64,000 bases of DNA from Pseudomonas panipatensis (GCF_900099785.1 NZ_FNDS01000008.1:124001-188000); one strand, 5' to 3'; numbered from the stretch's first letter, positions 53,681 through 63,279 are shown. Program-made: numbers and translations. The notes: generated by a model not told the origin, from the sequence alone.

Positions 53681-54283
53681 ATGCTTATCGAAGAAGCCAT
53701 CCGCAGCCGCCGCGCCGTCAAAGGTTACGATTCGACCTTCGTCCTCAGCCGCGAAGAGAAGGATGAACTGCTGCAACTGGCCATGCTGGCGCCGTCGGCC
53801 TTCAACCTGCAGCACGTGCGTCTGGTCGAAGTCAGCGATCCGAAGCTGCGCGAGAACATCCGTGAAGTGGCCTGGGGGCAGGCGCAAGTCACCGACGCGT
53901 CGCTGCTGGTGGTGGTCTGCGCCCAGCTCGACAGCTGGGAAAAGAACGCCCGCCGCGTCTGGGACGGCGCGCCCCAGGAAGTGCAGGACTACATGGCTGG
54001 CGCCATCGACAACTACTACCGGGGCAAGCCGCAGGTGCAGCGCGATGAAACCATGCGTAGCTGCGGCCTGATGGCGCAGACCCTGATGCTCGCCGCGCGC
54101 GCCAAGGGCCTGGACTCCTGCCCGATGGACGGCTTCGATTTCGACGCCGTGGCCAAGCTGATCAACCTGCCGGAAAACCATGTGATCGGCCTGATGGTCG
54201 CGGTCGGCAAGCAGAGCGTGGCGCCCAAGCCGCGCGTGGGCAAGCTGACGCTGGACGAAGTGGTGATCCGCGACCGCTTCTGA
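53681..54283 (+). CDS. Nitroreductase-family FMN oxidoreductase
   Basis: A 200-residue nitroreductase fold protein. N-terminal IRSRRAVKGYD (residues 8-18) contacts FMN phosphate, LAPSAFNLQH (about 36-45) is the FMN/substrate loop, and the C-terminal GLMVAVGKQSVAPKPR (about 170-185) is usual. It probably acts as a homodimer reducing quinones or nitro compounds with NAD(P)H. CAGGAGT lies 9 nt before the ATG. The 137-bp gap before it has a short palindrome GATGATTTTCATC (53587-53599) that might be regulatory. Followed by a terminator. Confidence 0.88.
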   Translation: MLIEEAIRSRRAVKGYDSTFVLSREEKDELLQLAMLAPSAFNLQHVRLVEVSDPKLRENIREVAWGQAQVTDASLLVVVCAQLDSWEKNARRVWDGAPQEVQDYMAGAIDNYYRGKPQVQRDETMRSCGLMAQTLMLAARAKGLDSCPMDGFDFDAVAKLINLPENHVIGLMVAVGKQSVAPKPRVGKLTLDEVVIRDRF

Positions 54284-54300
54284 GACCTGTCGCTCCCCAA

Positions 54301-54330
54301 CGAACGCGCCTCCGGGCGCGTTTCGTTTTT
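54301..54330 (+). terminator. Terminator after the nitroreductase gene
   Basis: Stem AACGCGCC / GGCGCGTT with loop TCCG, then TCGTTTTT. Confidence 0.9.
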
Positions 54331-54450
54331 CTGCGCGTTGCACCTGGCGAGGATTCCCGGCGGCGGCTCCGCGCTGCGGCTCGGTGGCGTGTGTGCCTGC
54401 GCGGCGGGAGCGGCCCAGGCCGTTCCATCATCGGATCAGCGGGCGGCGCC

Positions 54451-54972
54451 TCAGACCCGCTCCCAGACCTCGAAGGCATACGCCGGGGTGTCCGCCGTCG
54501 CCGCGTGTTCGATGCTCGAAGCCAGGTGCCAGCGACTCTCGTCCAGCTCGGGGAAGTGCGCGTCGCCCTCGGGGCTCAAGGCCACGCGGGTCAGGTAGAG
54601 GCGCTCGGCCAGCGGCATGGCTTCGGTGTAGAGCTGGGCGCCGCCGATCAGCATCAGTTCCTCGGCGTCCTCTTCGCGAGCCCATTGTTCGGCGCGCTGC
54701 AAGGCCGCGTGCAGGTCGGCGAAGACTTCCGCGCCTTCCAGTCGCAGGTCGGCCTGGCGGCTGACCACCAGGTTGAGCCGGCCGGGCAGCGGGCGGCCCA
54801 GCGAGTCCCAGGTCTTGCGGCCCATGATCACCGGTTTGCCCAAGGTCAGCGCCTTGAAGTGCTTGAGATCCGCCGGCAGGTGCCAGGGCAGGCGGTTGTC
54901 CACGCCTATCACGCGGTTCTCGGCGAGGGCGGCGATCATCGCCAGCGGCAGTCGGGAAGTGGCTTCGGCCAT
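54451..54972 (-). CDS. folA: Dihydrofolate reductase
   Basis: A 173-residue DHFR reducing dihydrofolate with NADPH. Active-site motifs: AALAENRVIGVDNRLPWHLPADLKHFK (about residues 14-40, with Trp and acidic Asp), VIMGRKTWDSLGRPLPGR (about 49-66) and LMLIGGAQLYTEAMPLAERL (about 104-123). It is close to the P. aeruginosa PA0350 protein in size. ATG at 54972 with GGAGCAACG just upstream. It is divergent from the DUF2868 gene; thyA, a common neighbour, is not here. Confidence 0.96.
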   Translation of the reverse strand: MAEATSRLPLAMIAALAENRVIGVDNRLPWHLPADLKHFKALTLGKPVIMGRKTWDSLGRPLPGRLNLVVSRQADLRLEGAEVFADLHAALQRAEQWAREEDAEELMLIGGAQLYTEAMPLAERLYLTRVALSPEGDAHFPELDESRWHLASSIEHAATADTPAYAFEVWERV

Positions 54973-55144
54973 CGTTGCTCCAGTCTCGGGTTCGGGGGGC
55001 GCTCAGGCGCAGAGAATACCAGCCGTTGCGCCGCTCGCGCCGTTCCTTGGTTCGGTGCGCGCTCGCGGCATGTTACCGCCGCGGGCGGACGTGCGCGGCG
55101 GCAGCGGTTATGCTTCCGGCTCAGAGCCGATTGCTGGAGCCCCC

Positions 55145-56536
55145 GTGAGCGTAACCGCCCCACCTTCCGCCTTCGATCGTCTGTGGCTGAGCGAAACCGT
55201 GCGTCTGCGCGAGGAGCACGCCGGCCCGCTGGAGGACGCCGAAGCCAACCGTCGCGCCATCGCCGCCGGTGGCGACCTGGCCCGGCGCATCGAATCCCGC
55301 GCCCTGTGGCTGGCCGGCCGCGACCAGCTCGATACGGCCCTGCGCACCTGGAAGCAGGGCGCGCACCTGGCTTTCTACCTGTTGATCGTCCTTGCCCTGT
55401 TCAGTGGCGCCGGCCTGGCGCTGGCCGCGCTGGGTGATGGGCAGCGCCCGGTCAATGTGTTCTGGGCCATCGCCAGCCTGCTCGGTCTCGATCTGCTGAT
55501 GCTGCTGGGCTGGGCCTGCGGTTTCGCGCTCGGGGGCGGCGAGGCGGCCGGCGCCCTCGGACGCCTGTGGCTGTGGTTGAGCGGCAAGCTAGCGCGCGAC
55601 GCCCACGCTGTGCAATTGGCCCCGGCGCTACTGGTGTTGCTGGGGCGCCAGGGCCTGACCCGCTGGGTGCTCGGCATGCTGGTCCACGGCCTCTGGCTGC
55701 TGGCGCTGAGCGCGGCGCTGGTGGTGCTGCTGGCGTTGCTGTCGACGCGGCGCTACGGCTTTGTCTGGGAAACCACCATTCTCGGCAGCGACACCTTCGT
55801 CGTCCTGACTCAAGGCCTGGGCGCGCTGCCGGCGCTGGTCGGTTTCCCCCTGCCGGACAGCGCGCTGGTGCGCGCCAGCGGCGATGCCTTGGTGGCCAGC
55901 GAGGCGGCGCGGCACGCCTGGGCCGGCTGGCTGGTCGGCATCCTGCTGGCCTACGGCGTACTGCCGCGCCTGGCGCTCTGGCTGCTCTGCCTGTGGCGCT
56001 GGCAACGTGGCCGCGCGGGCCTGGCCCTGGACCTGGCGCTGCCCGGCTACAGCCTGCTGCGCGAGCGCCTGCTGCCGAGCAGCGAGCGCCTCGGCGTGAG
56101 TGACGCCGCGCCGGACGCGCTGTTCGAAGCGCAGGCGCAGGCGCCGGCCTCCGTGGCCGAGGGGGCGCTGCTGGTGGCCATCGAACTGGATGACAGCCAG
56201 CCCTGGCCGCCGAAACTGCCGCGCGCGGTGGCCGACGCCGGCGTGCTCGACGATGGCGCCCAACGCCGTCGTCTGCTCGAACAACTGACCCGCTATCCGC
56301 CGGCCCGCCTGGCCATTGCCTGCGACCCGCGGCGTTCGCCGGACCGCGGCACCCTGGCGCTGATCGCCGAGCTGTCGCGCTGCGCCGGCGCCACCCGCGT
56401 CTGGCTGCTGCAACCACCGCCGGGCGCCAGCCAGGACAGCGCGCGCCTGGCCGATTGGCACGCGGCCATCGATACCCTGGCTCTGCCACACAGCAGCGCG
56501 GCGCCGATGAGCTGGCTGGAGAGCGGCCATGACTGA
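55145..56536 (+). CDS. DUF2868 membrane protein
   Basis: A 463-residue protein with four or five predicted membrane helices. A charged N-terminal head (residues 1-70, SETVRLREEHAGPLEDAEANRRA) precedes helices at about 75-98, 107-135, 180-205 and 255-285. The soluble C-terminal part (about 320-463, AEGALLVAIELDDSQPWPP) may be a GTPase-partner domain. Start at the GTG at 55145 with GGAG 6-7 nt upstream. The last 8 bp overlap the DUF3482 GTPase start (ATGACTGA), so the two are coupled and probably one system. Function unknown; this pairing recurs in Pseudomonas. Confidence 0.82.
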   Translation: MSVTAPPSAFDRLWLSETVRLREEHAGPLEDAEANRRAIAAGGDLARRIESRALWLAGRDQLDTALRTWKQGAHLAFYLLIVLALFSGAGLALAALGDGQRPVNVFWAIASLLGLDLLMLLGWACGFALGGGEAAGALGRLWLWLSGKLARDAHAVQLAPALLVLLGRQGLTRWVLGMLVHGLWLLALSAALVVLLALLSTRRYGFVWETTILGSDTFVVLTQGLGALPALVGFPLPDSALVRASGDALVASEAARHAWAGWLVGILLAYGVLPRLALWLLCLWRWQRGRAGLALDLALPGYSLLRERLLPSSERLGVSDAAPDALFEAQAQAPASVAEGALLVAIELDDSQPWPPKLPRAVADAGVLDDGAQRRRLLEQLTRYPPARLAIACDPRRSPDRGTLALIAELSRCAGATRVWLLQPPPGASQDSARLADWHAAIDTLALPHSSAAPMSWLESGHD

Positions 56537-57902
56537 GCCACTCAAGCTGGCGGTGGTCGGCCACACCAACGTCGGCAAGACCTCGCTGCTACGCACCCTG
56601 ACCCGCGACGTCGGCTTCGGCGAGGTCTCCCATCGCCCGAGCACCACGCGGCATGTCGAGGGCGCGCGACTGTCGGTGGACGGCCAGGCGCTGCTCGAAC
56701 TCTACGACACCCCTGGGCTGGAGGACGCCATCGCCCTGCGCGACTACCTGGACGCCCTGGAGCGCCCCGGCGAGCGCCTGGACGGCCCCGACAAGTTGCG
56801 GCGCTTCCTCGATGGCAGCGAGGCGCGCGGGCGCTTCGAGCAAGAGGCCAAGGTGCTGCGCCAATTGCTTGCCTCCGATGCCGGGCTCTATGTGATCGAT
56901 GCCCGCGAGCCGGTGCTGGCCAAGTACCGCGACGAGCTGGCCGTGCTCGCCGGTTGCGCGCGACCGCTGCTGCCGGTACTGAATTTCGTCGCCTCCGCCG
57001 AGCACCGCGAGGCGCAATGGCGCGAAGCCCTGTCGCGCCTTGGCCTGCACGCGCTGGTGCGCTTCGACAGCGTGGCGCCGCCGCTGGACGGCGAGCGGCG
57101 GCTCTATGAGAGCCTTGCCCTGTTGCTGGAAAAGGCCCGGCCGCCATTGGACCGACTGATCGCCGATCACGAGGCCCAGGCGCTCGCCCGCCGCGAGGCC
57201 GGCGCCACCTTGATCGCCGAGCTGCTGGTGGATGTCGCCGCCTGCCGCAACCTGGTTCCCGGCGATGCCGAGGCCATCCGCCGCGCCACCGAGGCCTTGC
57301 GCGGTCGCGTGCGCAAGCGTGAGGACGCCTGCGTGCAGGCGCTGCTGCGGCTCTATGCCTTCCGCCAGGATGACGCCCGTGCCGCCGATCTGCCGTTGCT
57401 CGATGGCCGCTGGGGCGATGACCTGTTCAACCCGGAAACCCTGCGCCAGCTCGGCGTGCGCCTGGGCGGCGGGGTGGCCGCCGGAGCCGCCGCCGGCGCC
57501 GGCATCGACCTGCTGGTCGGCGGCCTGACCCTGGGCGCCGCTACCGCCATCGGCGCCTTGGCCGGTGGGGCCTGGCAGACGGTCGGCCATTATGGTCAAC
57601 GCCTGCTCGGCAAGCTCAAGGGCCAGCGCGAACTCTCGGTGGACGACAGCGTGTTGCGCCTGCTCGCCCTGCGCCAGCGCCAGTTGCTGGCGGCCCTGCA
57701 GGCGCGCGGCCATGCGGCCATGGAGGCGATCCGCGTGGCTTCGCCGGAGGACCAGCAATGGCGCGAAGGCAGGCTGCCGGATGCCCTGCGCAAGGCCCGC
57801 GCACACCCGGAATGGTCGACCCTCAACGGCGGCAAGCGCGTGGAAAAGAGCGAGCGCCAGGAGCAAGTGGCGGCGCTCGCCACGCAACTGCTGGAGCCGT
57901 AG
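56529..57902 (+). CDS. DUF3482 Era-like GTPase
   Basis: A 457-residue P-loop GTPase. G1 is GHTNVGKTSL (about 11-20), a conserved Thr in the G2 region is STTRHV, and G3 is LYDTPGLED (about 59-67). The G4 NKxD motif is replaced by LNFVAS (about 152), so guanine specificity may differ. The C-terminal DUF3482 region (about 220-457) has a glycine/alanine-rich segment (GVAAGAAAGAGIDLLVGGLTLGAATAIGALAGG, about 318-350) likely to insert in the membrane. It overlaps the DUF2868 gene by 8 bp. A role in membrane remodelling or stress is a guess from architecture only. Confidence 0.85.
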   Translation: MTEPLKLAVVGHTNVGKTSLLRTLTRDVGFGEVSHRPSTTRHVEGARLSVDGQALLELYDTPGLEDAIALRDYLDALERPGERLDGPDKLRRFLDGSEARGRFEQEAKVLRQLLASDAGLYVIDAREPVLAKYRDELAVLAGCARPLLPVLNFVASAEHREAQWREALSRLGLHALVRFDSVAPPLDGERRLYESLALLLEKARPPLDRLIADHEAQALARREAGATLIAELLVDVAACRNLVPGDAEAIRRATEALRGRVRKREDACVQALLRLYAFRQDDARAADLPLLDGRWGDDLFNPETLRQLGVRLGGGVAAGAAAGAGIDLLVGGLTLGAATAIGALAGGAWQTVGHYGQRLLGKLKGQRELSVDDSVLRLLALRQRQLLAALQARGHAAMEAIRVASPEDQQWREGRLPDALRKARAHPEWSTLNGGKRVEKSERQEQVAALATQLLEP

Positions 57903-57976
57903 GGCAATGAAATAACGCCTTCTGCTTTATGCCTGACGTTTGCCGAGGGGGCGTGTCATGCCTGCGATCGCCTGGC

Positions 57977-58444
57977 TCATCCCAGGCTGATCATCTCCAC
58001 GTCGATCCGGCCCTCGGCGATCGTCAGGATCGCCAGCGAAATCGGCAGTTTGAAGCGCCGTGGCCCGGCGCTGCCGGGGTTGAGATAGCGCACGCCGTCG
58101 CGGACTTCGTCCAGCGGCTGGTGCGAGTGGCCGGCGAGGACCAGGTCGATGCCCGCGGCGCGCGGGTCGATGGCCAGCCGTTTGAGGTCGTGGATCAGGT
58201 ACAGGTGCAGGCCGCCGAATACCAGGCTGAGGCTTTCCGGGAGGGACTCGGCCCAGGCCTCGCTGTCGTTGTTGCCACGCACGGCCTGCAGCGGCGCCAG
58301 CTCGCGCAGGGCAGCGAGGATCTGCGGTTTGCCGATGTCGCCCAGGTGCAGTAGGTGCTGGCAGCCGCGCAGGGCATCCAGGGCTTCGGGACGCAGCAGG
58401 CCGTGGGTGTCGGCGATCACGCCGAGGCGCAGGGAACTGTTCAT
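57977..58444 (-). CDS. YfcE/MJ0936-type metallophosphoesterase
   Basis: A 155-residue calcineurin-like phosphodiesterase. Metal ligands in order: GVIADTHG (about 8-15, Asp and His), LHLGDIGK (about 35, Asp), VRGNNDSEAW (about 56, Asn) and LVLAGHSHQP (about 105, His pair). Such enzymes hydrolyse phosphodiesters in vitro, without a firm physiological substrate. ATG at 58444. Next on the same strand and upstream is the permease at 58494, ending 49 bp before it. Confidence 0.9.
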   Translation of the reverse strand: MNSSLRLGVIADTHGLLRPEALDALRGCQHLLHLGDIGKPQILAALRELAPLQAVRGNNDSEAWAESLPESLSLVFGGLHLYLIHDLKRLAIDPRAAGIDLVLAGHSHQPLDEVRDGVRYLNPGSAGPRRFKLPISLAILTIAEGRIDVEMISLG

Positions 58445-58493
58445 GCGCCCAGCATAAACGACGACGCCAGCGCTGGGTGGCGTCGTCGAGGAC

Positions 58494-59882
58494 TCAGTGT
58501 TGAGCGCTGGCCGCTGGCGCTTCCGGCAGGAACCAGTTCAGCAGCAGGGCGCAGATGCCGCCGGTGGCGACACCGGATTCCAGCACGTTGCGCAGCGCCA
58601 GCGGCATGTGCGCGAGGAATTCCGGCACCTGCGAAACACCCAGGCCGAGGGCCAGGCTGACGGCGATGATCAGCAGGGCGCGGCGATCCAGATGGATGCC
58701 GGCGAGGATGTTGATGCCCGAGGCGGCGACCGCGCCGAACATCACCATGGCCGCGCCGCCGAGCACCGGCTCGGGCACCGCCTGGATCACCCCGGCGACG
58801 CTGGGGAACAGGCCCAGCAGCACCAGCATCAGAGCCAGCCACACGCCGATGTGGCGGCTGGCCACGCCGGTGAGCTGAATGACGCCGTTGTTCTGCGCGA
58901 AGATCGAACTGGGGAAGGTATTGAACAGCCCTGCCAGCAGCGAGTTGGCGCCGTTGACCAGTACCCCGCCCTTGATCCGCTGCATCCACAGCGGGCCTTC
59001 CACCGGCTGCTTCGACACCTTGCTGGTGGCGGTGACATCGCCGATGGCTTCCAGGGAGGTGACCAGGTAGATCACCAGCATCGGGATGAACAGGCTCCAG
59101 GAGAAGCTGATGCCGAAGTGCAGCGGGGTCGGCACCTGGAACAGCGCGGCCTGGTGCATGCCGGTGAAGTCCAGGCGGCCGAGGTAACCGGCCAGGGCGT
59201 AGCCGACCGCCAGGGCGATGACGATGGCGCCGCTACGCATCCACACCACCGGGATGCGGTTGAGCAGCACGATGATCGCCAGCACCACGCCGGACAGCAG
59301 CAGGTTCTCGCCGTTGGCGAAGGTGCCGTTGGCCATTGCCGAGAAGCCGCCGCCCATGCTGATCAGGCCGACCTTGATCAGCGTCAGGCCGATCATCAGC
59401 ACGACGATGCCGGTCACCAGCGGGGTGATCAGGCGTTTGACGAAAGGCAGGATGCGCGAGATGCCCATTTCGACGAAGGAACCGGCGATGACCACGCCGA
59501 AGATCGAGGCCATCACGGCCTCGACCGGCGTGCCTTGCTTGACCATCAGCGCGCCGCCGGCGATCAGCGGGCCGACGAAGTTGAAGCTGGTGCCCTGGAC
59601 GATCAGCAGTCCGGCGCCGAAGGGACCGAAGCGCTTGCACTGGACGAAGGTGGCGATGCCGGAGATGACCAGCGACATCGACAGAATCAGGTTGGTGTCA
59701 TGGGCCGAGACGCCTAGCGCCTGGCAGATCAGCAGGCCGGGGGTGACGATGGGCACGATGATCGCCAGCAGGTGCTGCAGCGCGGCGAGCAGGGCCACGG
59801 GCAGCGCGGGGCGGTCTTCCAGACCGTAGACCAGGTCGTGCTGTACCGGGTCGGCGGAGGCGGGGTTTTCGAAGGAACTCAT
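58494..59882 (-). CDS. Xanthine/uracil permease (NCS2 family)
   Basis: A 462-residue nucleobase:cation symporter-2 with 12-14 predicted membrane helices. The family signature NTFPSSIFAQNNGVIQLTGVASR (about 308-330, NxxPxxxxxQNxG) closely follows XanQ-type xanthine permeases, and GTSFNFVGP (about 91) and LGGAAMVMFG (about 374) are also diagnostic. Substrate is probably xanthine or uric acid rather than uracil, by this signature. Start at ATG 59882 (MSSFENPASADP). The gene is preceded by the ilvD terminator, so it has its own promoter in 59883-59953. Confidence 0.92.
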   Translation of the reverse strand: MSSFENPASADPVQHDLVYGLEDRPALPVALLAALQHLLAIIVPIVTPGLLICQALGVSAHDTNLILSMSLVISGIATFVQCKRFGPFGAGLLIVQGTSFNFVGPLIAGGALMVKQGTPVEAVMASIFGVVIAGSFVEMGISRILPFVKRLITPLVTGIVVLMIGLTLIKVGLISMGGGFSAMANGTFANGENLLLSGVVLAIIVLLNRIPVVWMRSGAIVIALAVGYALAGYLGRLDFTGMHQAALFQVPTPLHFGISFSWSLFIPMLVIYLVTSLEAIGDVTATSKVSKQPVEGPLWMQRIKGGVLVNGANSLLAGLFNTFPSSIFAQNNGVIQLTGVASRHIGVWLALMLVLLGLFPSVAGVIQAVPEPVLGGAAMVMFGAVAASGINILAGIHLDRRALLIIAVSLALGLGVSQVPEFLAHMPLALRNVLESGVATGGICALLLNWFLPEAPAASAQH

Positions 59883-59953
59883 GGCGGCAGTCCGAAAAAA
59901 GAGCGGGATTCTACTGGCCACGGCGATGACCGCCCAGTGCCATAGGGCAGGCA

Positions 59954-59987
59954 AGAAAAAGCCCGGCGCATGGGCCGGGCTTTTTCT
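59954..59987. terminator. Strong terminator after ilvD
   Basis: 14-bp stem AGAAAAAGCCCGGC / GCCGGGCTTTTTCT with a 6-nt loop; the A5/T5 runs in the stem let it act in both directions. Confidence 0.92.
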
Positions 59988-60001
59988 GTCTGCGCGAGCG
60001 A

Positions 60002-61840
60002 TCAGCCGTCGAGCAGCGCCTTGTTGCGCACGGCGCCCTTGTCGGCGCTGGTGGCGAGCAGGGCGTAGGCTTTCAGCGCGGTGCTGACCTTGCGCGCGCG
60101 CGGTTGCGCCGGCTTCCAGCCTTTCTTGTCCTGTTCGACGCGGCGGGCGGCCAGTTCTTCGTCGCTGACCAGCAGGTTGATCGAGCGATTGGGAATGTCG
60201 ATCAGGACCTTGTCGCCGTCCTGTACCAGGCCGATGGCGCCGCCAGCGGCGGCTTCCGGAGAGGCGTGGCCGATGGACAGGCCGGAGGTGCCGCCGGAGA
60301 AGCGGCCGTCGGTCAGCAGGGCGCAGGCTTTGCCCAGGCCCTTGGACTTCAGGTAGGAGGTCGGGTAGAGCATTTCCTGCATGCCCGGGCCGCCTTTCGG
60401 GCCTTCGTAGCGGATGATCACGATGTCGCCCGGCTTGACCTCGTCGGCGAGGATGCCGCGCACGGCGCCGTCCTGGCTTTCGTAGATCTTCGCGGTGCCT
60501 TCGAAGACATGGATGGACTCATCCACGCCGGCGGTCTTCACTACGCAGCCGTCGAGGGCGATGTTGCCGTAGAGCACGGCCAGGCCGCCTTCCTTCGAGT
60601 AGGCGTGCTCGACGCTGCGAATGCAGCCTTCGGCGCGGTCGTCGTCGAGGGTCGGCCAGCGGGTCGACTGGCTGAACGCGACCTGGCTCGGGATGCCTGC
60701 CGGGCCGGCCCGGAAGAAGGTGTGGACGGCTTCGTCGCGGGTCTGGGTGATGTCCCACTGGGCGATGGCGTCGGCCATGCTCGGGCTGTGCACGGTCGGT
60801 ACGTCGGTGTGCAGCAGGCCGCCACGGGCCAGTTCGCCGAGGATGGAGAAGATACCGCCGGCGCGGTGCACGTCTTCCATGTGGTACTTCTGGATGTTCG
60901 GCGCCACCTTGCACAGCTGCGGCACCTTGCGCGACAGGCGATCGATGTCGCGCAGGTCGAAGGGCACGTCCGCCTCCTGGGCCGCGGCCAGCAGGTGCAG
61001 GATGGTGTTGGTCGAGCCGCCCATGGCGATGTCCAGGGTCATGGCGTTCTCGAAGGCCTTGAAGCTGGCGACGTTGCGCGGCAGCACGCTGTCGTCGCCT
61101 TCGCCGTAGTAGCGCTGGCAGAGTTCCACGGCCAGGCGCCCGGCGCGCAGGAACAGTTGCTCGCGGTCGGCGTGGGTGGCCAGGGTCGAGCCGTTGCCCG
61201 GCAGCGACAGGCCCAGGGCTTCGGTCAGGCAGTTCATCGAGTTGGCGGTGAACATGCCGGAGCAGGAGCCGCAGGTCGGGCAGGCGCTGCGCTCGTACTC
61301 GGCGACCTTCTCGTCGGAGCAGGAGTCGTCGGCGGCCGCGACCATGGCGTCGACCAGGTCCAGGCCGTGGCTGGCCAGCTTGGTCTTGCCGGCTTCCATC
61401 GGACCGCCGGAAACGAAGACCACCGGGATGTTCAGGCGCAGGGCGGCCATCAGCATGCCGGGGGTGATCTTGTCGCAGTTGGAGATGCAGACGATGGCGT
61501 CGGCGCAGTGGGCGTTGACCATGTACTCGACGGAGTCGGCGATGATCTCGCGGCTCGGCAGCGAATAGAGCATGCCGTCATGGCCCATGGCGATGCCGTC
61601 GTCCACCGCGATGGTGTTGAACTCCTTGGCCACGCCGCCGGCTTTTTCGATCTCGCGGGCGACCAGTTGGCCGAGGTCCTTCAGGTGCACGTGGCCGGGC
61701 ACGAACTGGGTGAAGGAGTTGGCGATGGCGATGATCGGTTTCTTGAAGTCTTCGTCCTTCATCCCGGTGGCGCGCCAGAGGGCGCGGGCGCCGGCCATGT
61801 TGCGGCCGTGGGTGGAGGTCTTCGAACGGTAATCGGGCAT
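60002..61840 (-). CDS. ilvD: Dihydroxy-acid dehydratase
   Basis: A 612-residue DHAD, third enzyme of valine and isoleucine synthesis, dehydrating dihydroxyacids to 2-oxoacids. The cluster-binding Cys are in [13 protein letters not shown] (about 122) and [24 protein letters not shown] (about 195), the E. coli-type [4Fe-4S] pattern. The C-terminal [22 protein letters not shown] (about 515) holds the catalytic Ser. The start ATG at 61840 follows GCAGGAAC. The 242-bp upstream region shows no branched-chain leader peptide. Confidence 0.97.
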   Translation of the reverse strand: MPDYRSKTSTHGRNMAGARALWRATGMKDEDFKKPIIAIANSFTQFVPGHVHLKDLGQLVAREIEKAGGVAKEFNTIAVDDGIAMGHDGMLYSLPSREIIADSVEYMVNAHCADAIVCISNCDKITPGMLMAALRLNIPVVFVSGGPMEAGKTKLASHGLDLVDAMVAAADDSCSDEKVAEYERSACPTCGSCSGMFTANSMNCLTEALGLSLPGNGSTLATHADREQLFLRAGRLAVELCQRYYGEGDDSVLPRNVASFKAFENAMTLDIAMGGSTNTILHLLAAAQEADVPFDLRDIDRLSRKVPQLCKVAPNIQKYHMEDVHRAGGIFSILGELARGGLLHTDVPTVHSPSMADAIAQWDITQTRDEAVHTFFRAGPAGIPSQVAFSQSTRWPTLDDDRAEGCIRSVEHAYSKEGGLAVLYGNIALDGCVVKTAGVDESIHVFEGTAKIYESQDGAVRGILADEVKPGDIVIIRYEGPKGGPGMQEMLYPTSYLKSKGLGKACALLTDGRFSGGTSGLSIGHASPEAAAGGAIGLVQDGDKVLIDIPNRSINLLVSDEELAARRVEQDKKGWKPAQPRARKVSTALKAYALLATSADKGAVRNKALLDG

Positions 61841-62032
61841 GACGAGTTCCTGCGGCTAATCAGGTATCGGTAAGAGTCGTATCGTGAGCGTCGCACGAAA
61901 CACATGCAAACGGCAGATGGAGCTGCATGTTCGGAGGGGACCGCAAGGCGGGGCGGGGTCTCCGCCCGCGCGGCCGGGGCTCACAGGCCCGCCGGGGGAT
62001 GTTGGCGAGGAATGCCCGGATTCTACGCCGGC

Positions 62033-62063
62033 CCCGACCGCCAGGGGAAGGCTGGCGGTCGGG
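62033..62063 (-). terminator. Hairpin after rlmI
   Basis: 12-bp arms (62033-62044 and 62052-62063; CCCGACCGCCAG / CTGGCGGTCGGG) with a 7-nt loop, 20 nt beyond the stop. No T-run. Confidence 0.55.
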
Positions 62064-62082
62064 CGTCGCGCTGCGCGGCTCG

Positions 62083-63279
62083 TCAGCTGTTGGGCAGCAG
62101 GCGGCAGGTCAGGCTCTTGATGTAGCGGGTTTCCGGGATGGCCATGTGCACCGGGTGGTCCGGGCCCTGGCCGCCGCGTTCGAGCAGTTGGATATTGCGG
62201 TCCAGGTGGCGGGCGCTGCCGAGCAGGATGTTCTGCAGGTCGTCCTCGGGCAGGTGCATGGAGCAGGAGGCGCTGACCAGGATGCCGTCCTTGCTCAGCA
62301 GGCGCATGGCCTGTTCGTTGAGGCGGCGGTAGGCGGCCTCGCCGTTCTTCAGGTCCTTCTTGCGCTTGATGAAGGCGGGCGGGTCGGCGATGACCACGTC
62401 GAAGCGCTCGTCGGCAGCCTTCAGCTCGCGCAGGGCGTCGAACACGTCGCCTTCGACGCAGGCGACCTTCTCCGCCAGGCCGTTGAGGGTGGCGTTGCGC
62501 TCGACGCCATCGAGGGCGAAGCCGGAGGCATCGACGCACATCACTTCACTGGCGCCGAAGGCCGCGGCCTGGATGCCCCAGCCACCGATGTAGCTGAACA
62601 GGTCGAGCACGCGTTTGCCCTGGACATAGGGCGCCAGGCGCGCGCGGTTCATGCGGTGGTCGTAGAACCAGCCGGTCTTCTGCCCGGCCAGCACCGGCGC
62701 TTCGAACTTCACACCGTTCTCTTCCAGGGCGACCCACTCCGGCACGTCGCCATAGGCGTTGGCCACGTAGCGCTCCAGGCCTTCGGCATCGCGCGCGCTG
62801 GAGTCGTTCTTCCACAGCACGGCGCTCGGCTTGATCACCTGCAACAGCGCGGCGAGCACGTCGTCCTTGTGCTTTTCCATGGTCGCCGAGGCCAGTTGCG
62901 CCACCAGTACGTCGCCGAAACGGTCCACCACCAAGCCGGGAAGCAGGTCGGAGTCACCGTAGACCAGGCGGTAGAAGGGCTTGTCGAAGAGGCGCTCGCG
63001 CAGGCTGAGGGCAACGTTCAGGCGGTGAACCAGCAGCGATTTGTCGAGAACGTGCTTGACGTCGCGGGAGACCAGGCGGGCGCAGATCAGGTTGTTCGGG
63101 CTCATGGCGACCACGCCCAGCGGCTTGCCATTGGCCATTTCGAGGATCGCCTGTTCGCCGGCGGCGAAGGTGTTCAGCGGGGTGGCGGCGACATCCACTT
63201 CGTTGCTGTAGACCCACAGGTGGCCGGCGCGCAGGCGGCGCTCGGCGTTGGCTTTCAGACGCAAGCTGGGCAGGGTCAT
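62083..63279 (-). CDS. rlmI: 23S rRNA (cytosine-1962-C5) methyltransferase
   Basis: A 398-residue RlmI-like enzyme. N-terminal PUA RNA-binding domain (about 1-75, LKANAERRLRAGHLWVYSNEV), a central EEHEHE-like domain and a C-terminal Rossmann methyltransferase: SAM motif I VLDLFSYIGGWGIQAAAFGA (about 222), VIADPPAFIKRKKDL (about 300) and the Cys-containing SASCSMHLPEDD (about 350). The substrate base is assigned by similarity to E. coli RlmI. Start ATG at 63279. The divergent HDOD gene begins 227 bp away. Confidence 0.92.
   Translation of the reverse strand: MTLPSLRLKANAERRLRAGHLWVYSNEVDVAATPLNTFAAGEQAILEMANGKPLGVVAMSPNNLICARLVSRDVKHVLDKSLLVHRLNVALSLRERLFDKPFYRLVYGDSDLLPGLVVDRFGDVLVAQLASATMEKHKDDVLAALLQVIKPSAVLWKNDSSARDAEGLERYVANAYGDVPEWVALEENGVKFEAPVLAGQKTGWFYDHRMNRARLAPYVQGKRVLDLFSYIGGWGIQAAAFGASEVMCVDASGFALDGVERNATLNGLAEKVACVEGDVFDALRELKAADERFDVVIADPPAFIKRKKDLKNGEAAYRRLNEQAMRLLSKDGILVSASCSMHLPEDDLQNILLGSARHLDRNIQLLERGGQGPDHPVHMAIPETRYIKSLTCRLLPNS

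Noticed and set aside
54773-55144. N-terminal extension of the DUF2868 protein from 54773
   Set aside because: It is antisense to folA and full of Arg/Ser/Gly; GTG 55145 has a proper ribosome site.
61860-61928. 22-residue open frame before ilvD as a branched-chain attenuator leader
   Set aside because: No Shine-Dalgarno sequence, no run of Ile, Val or Leu codons, and no terminator/antiterminator pair downstream.
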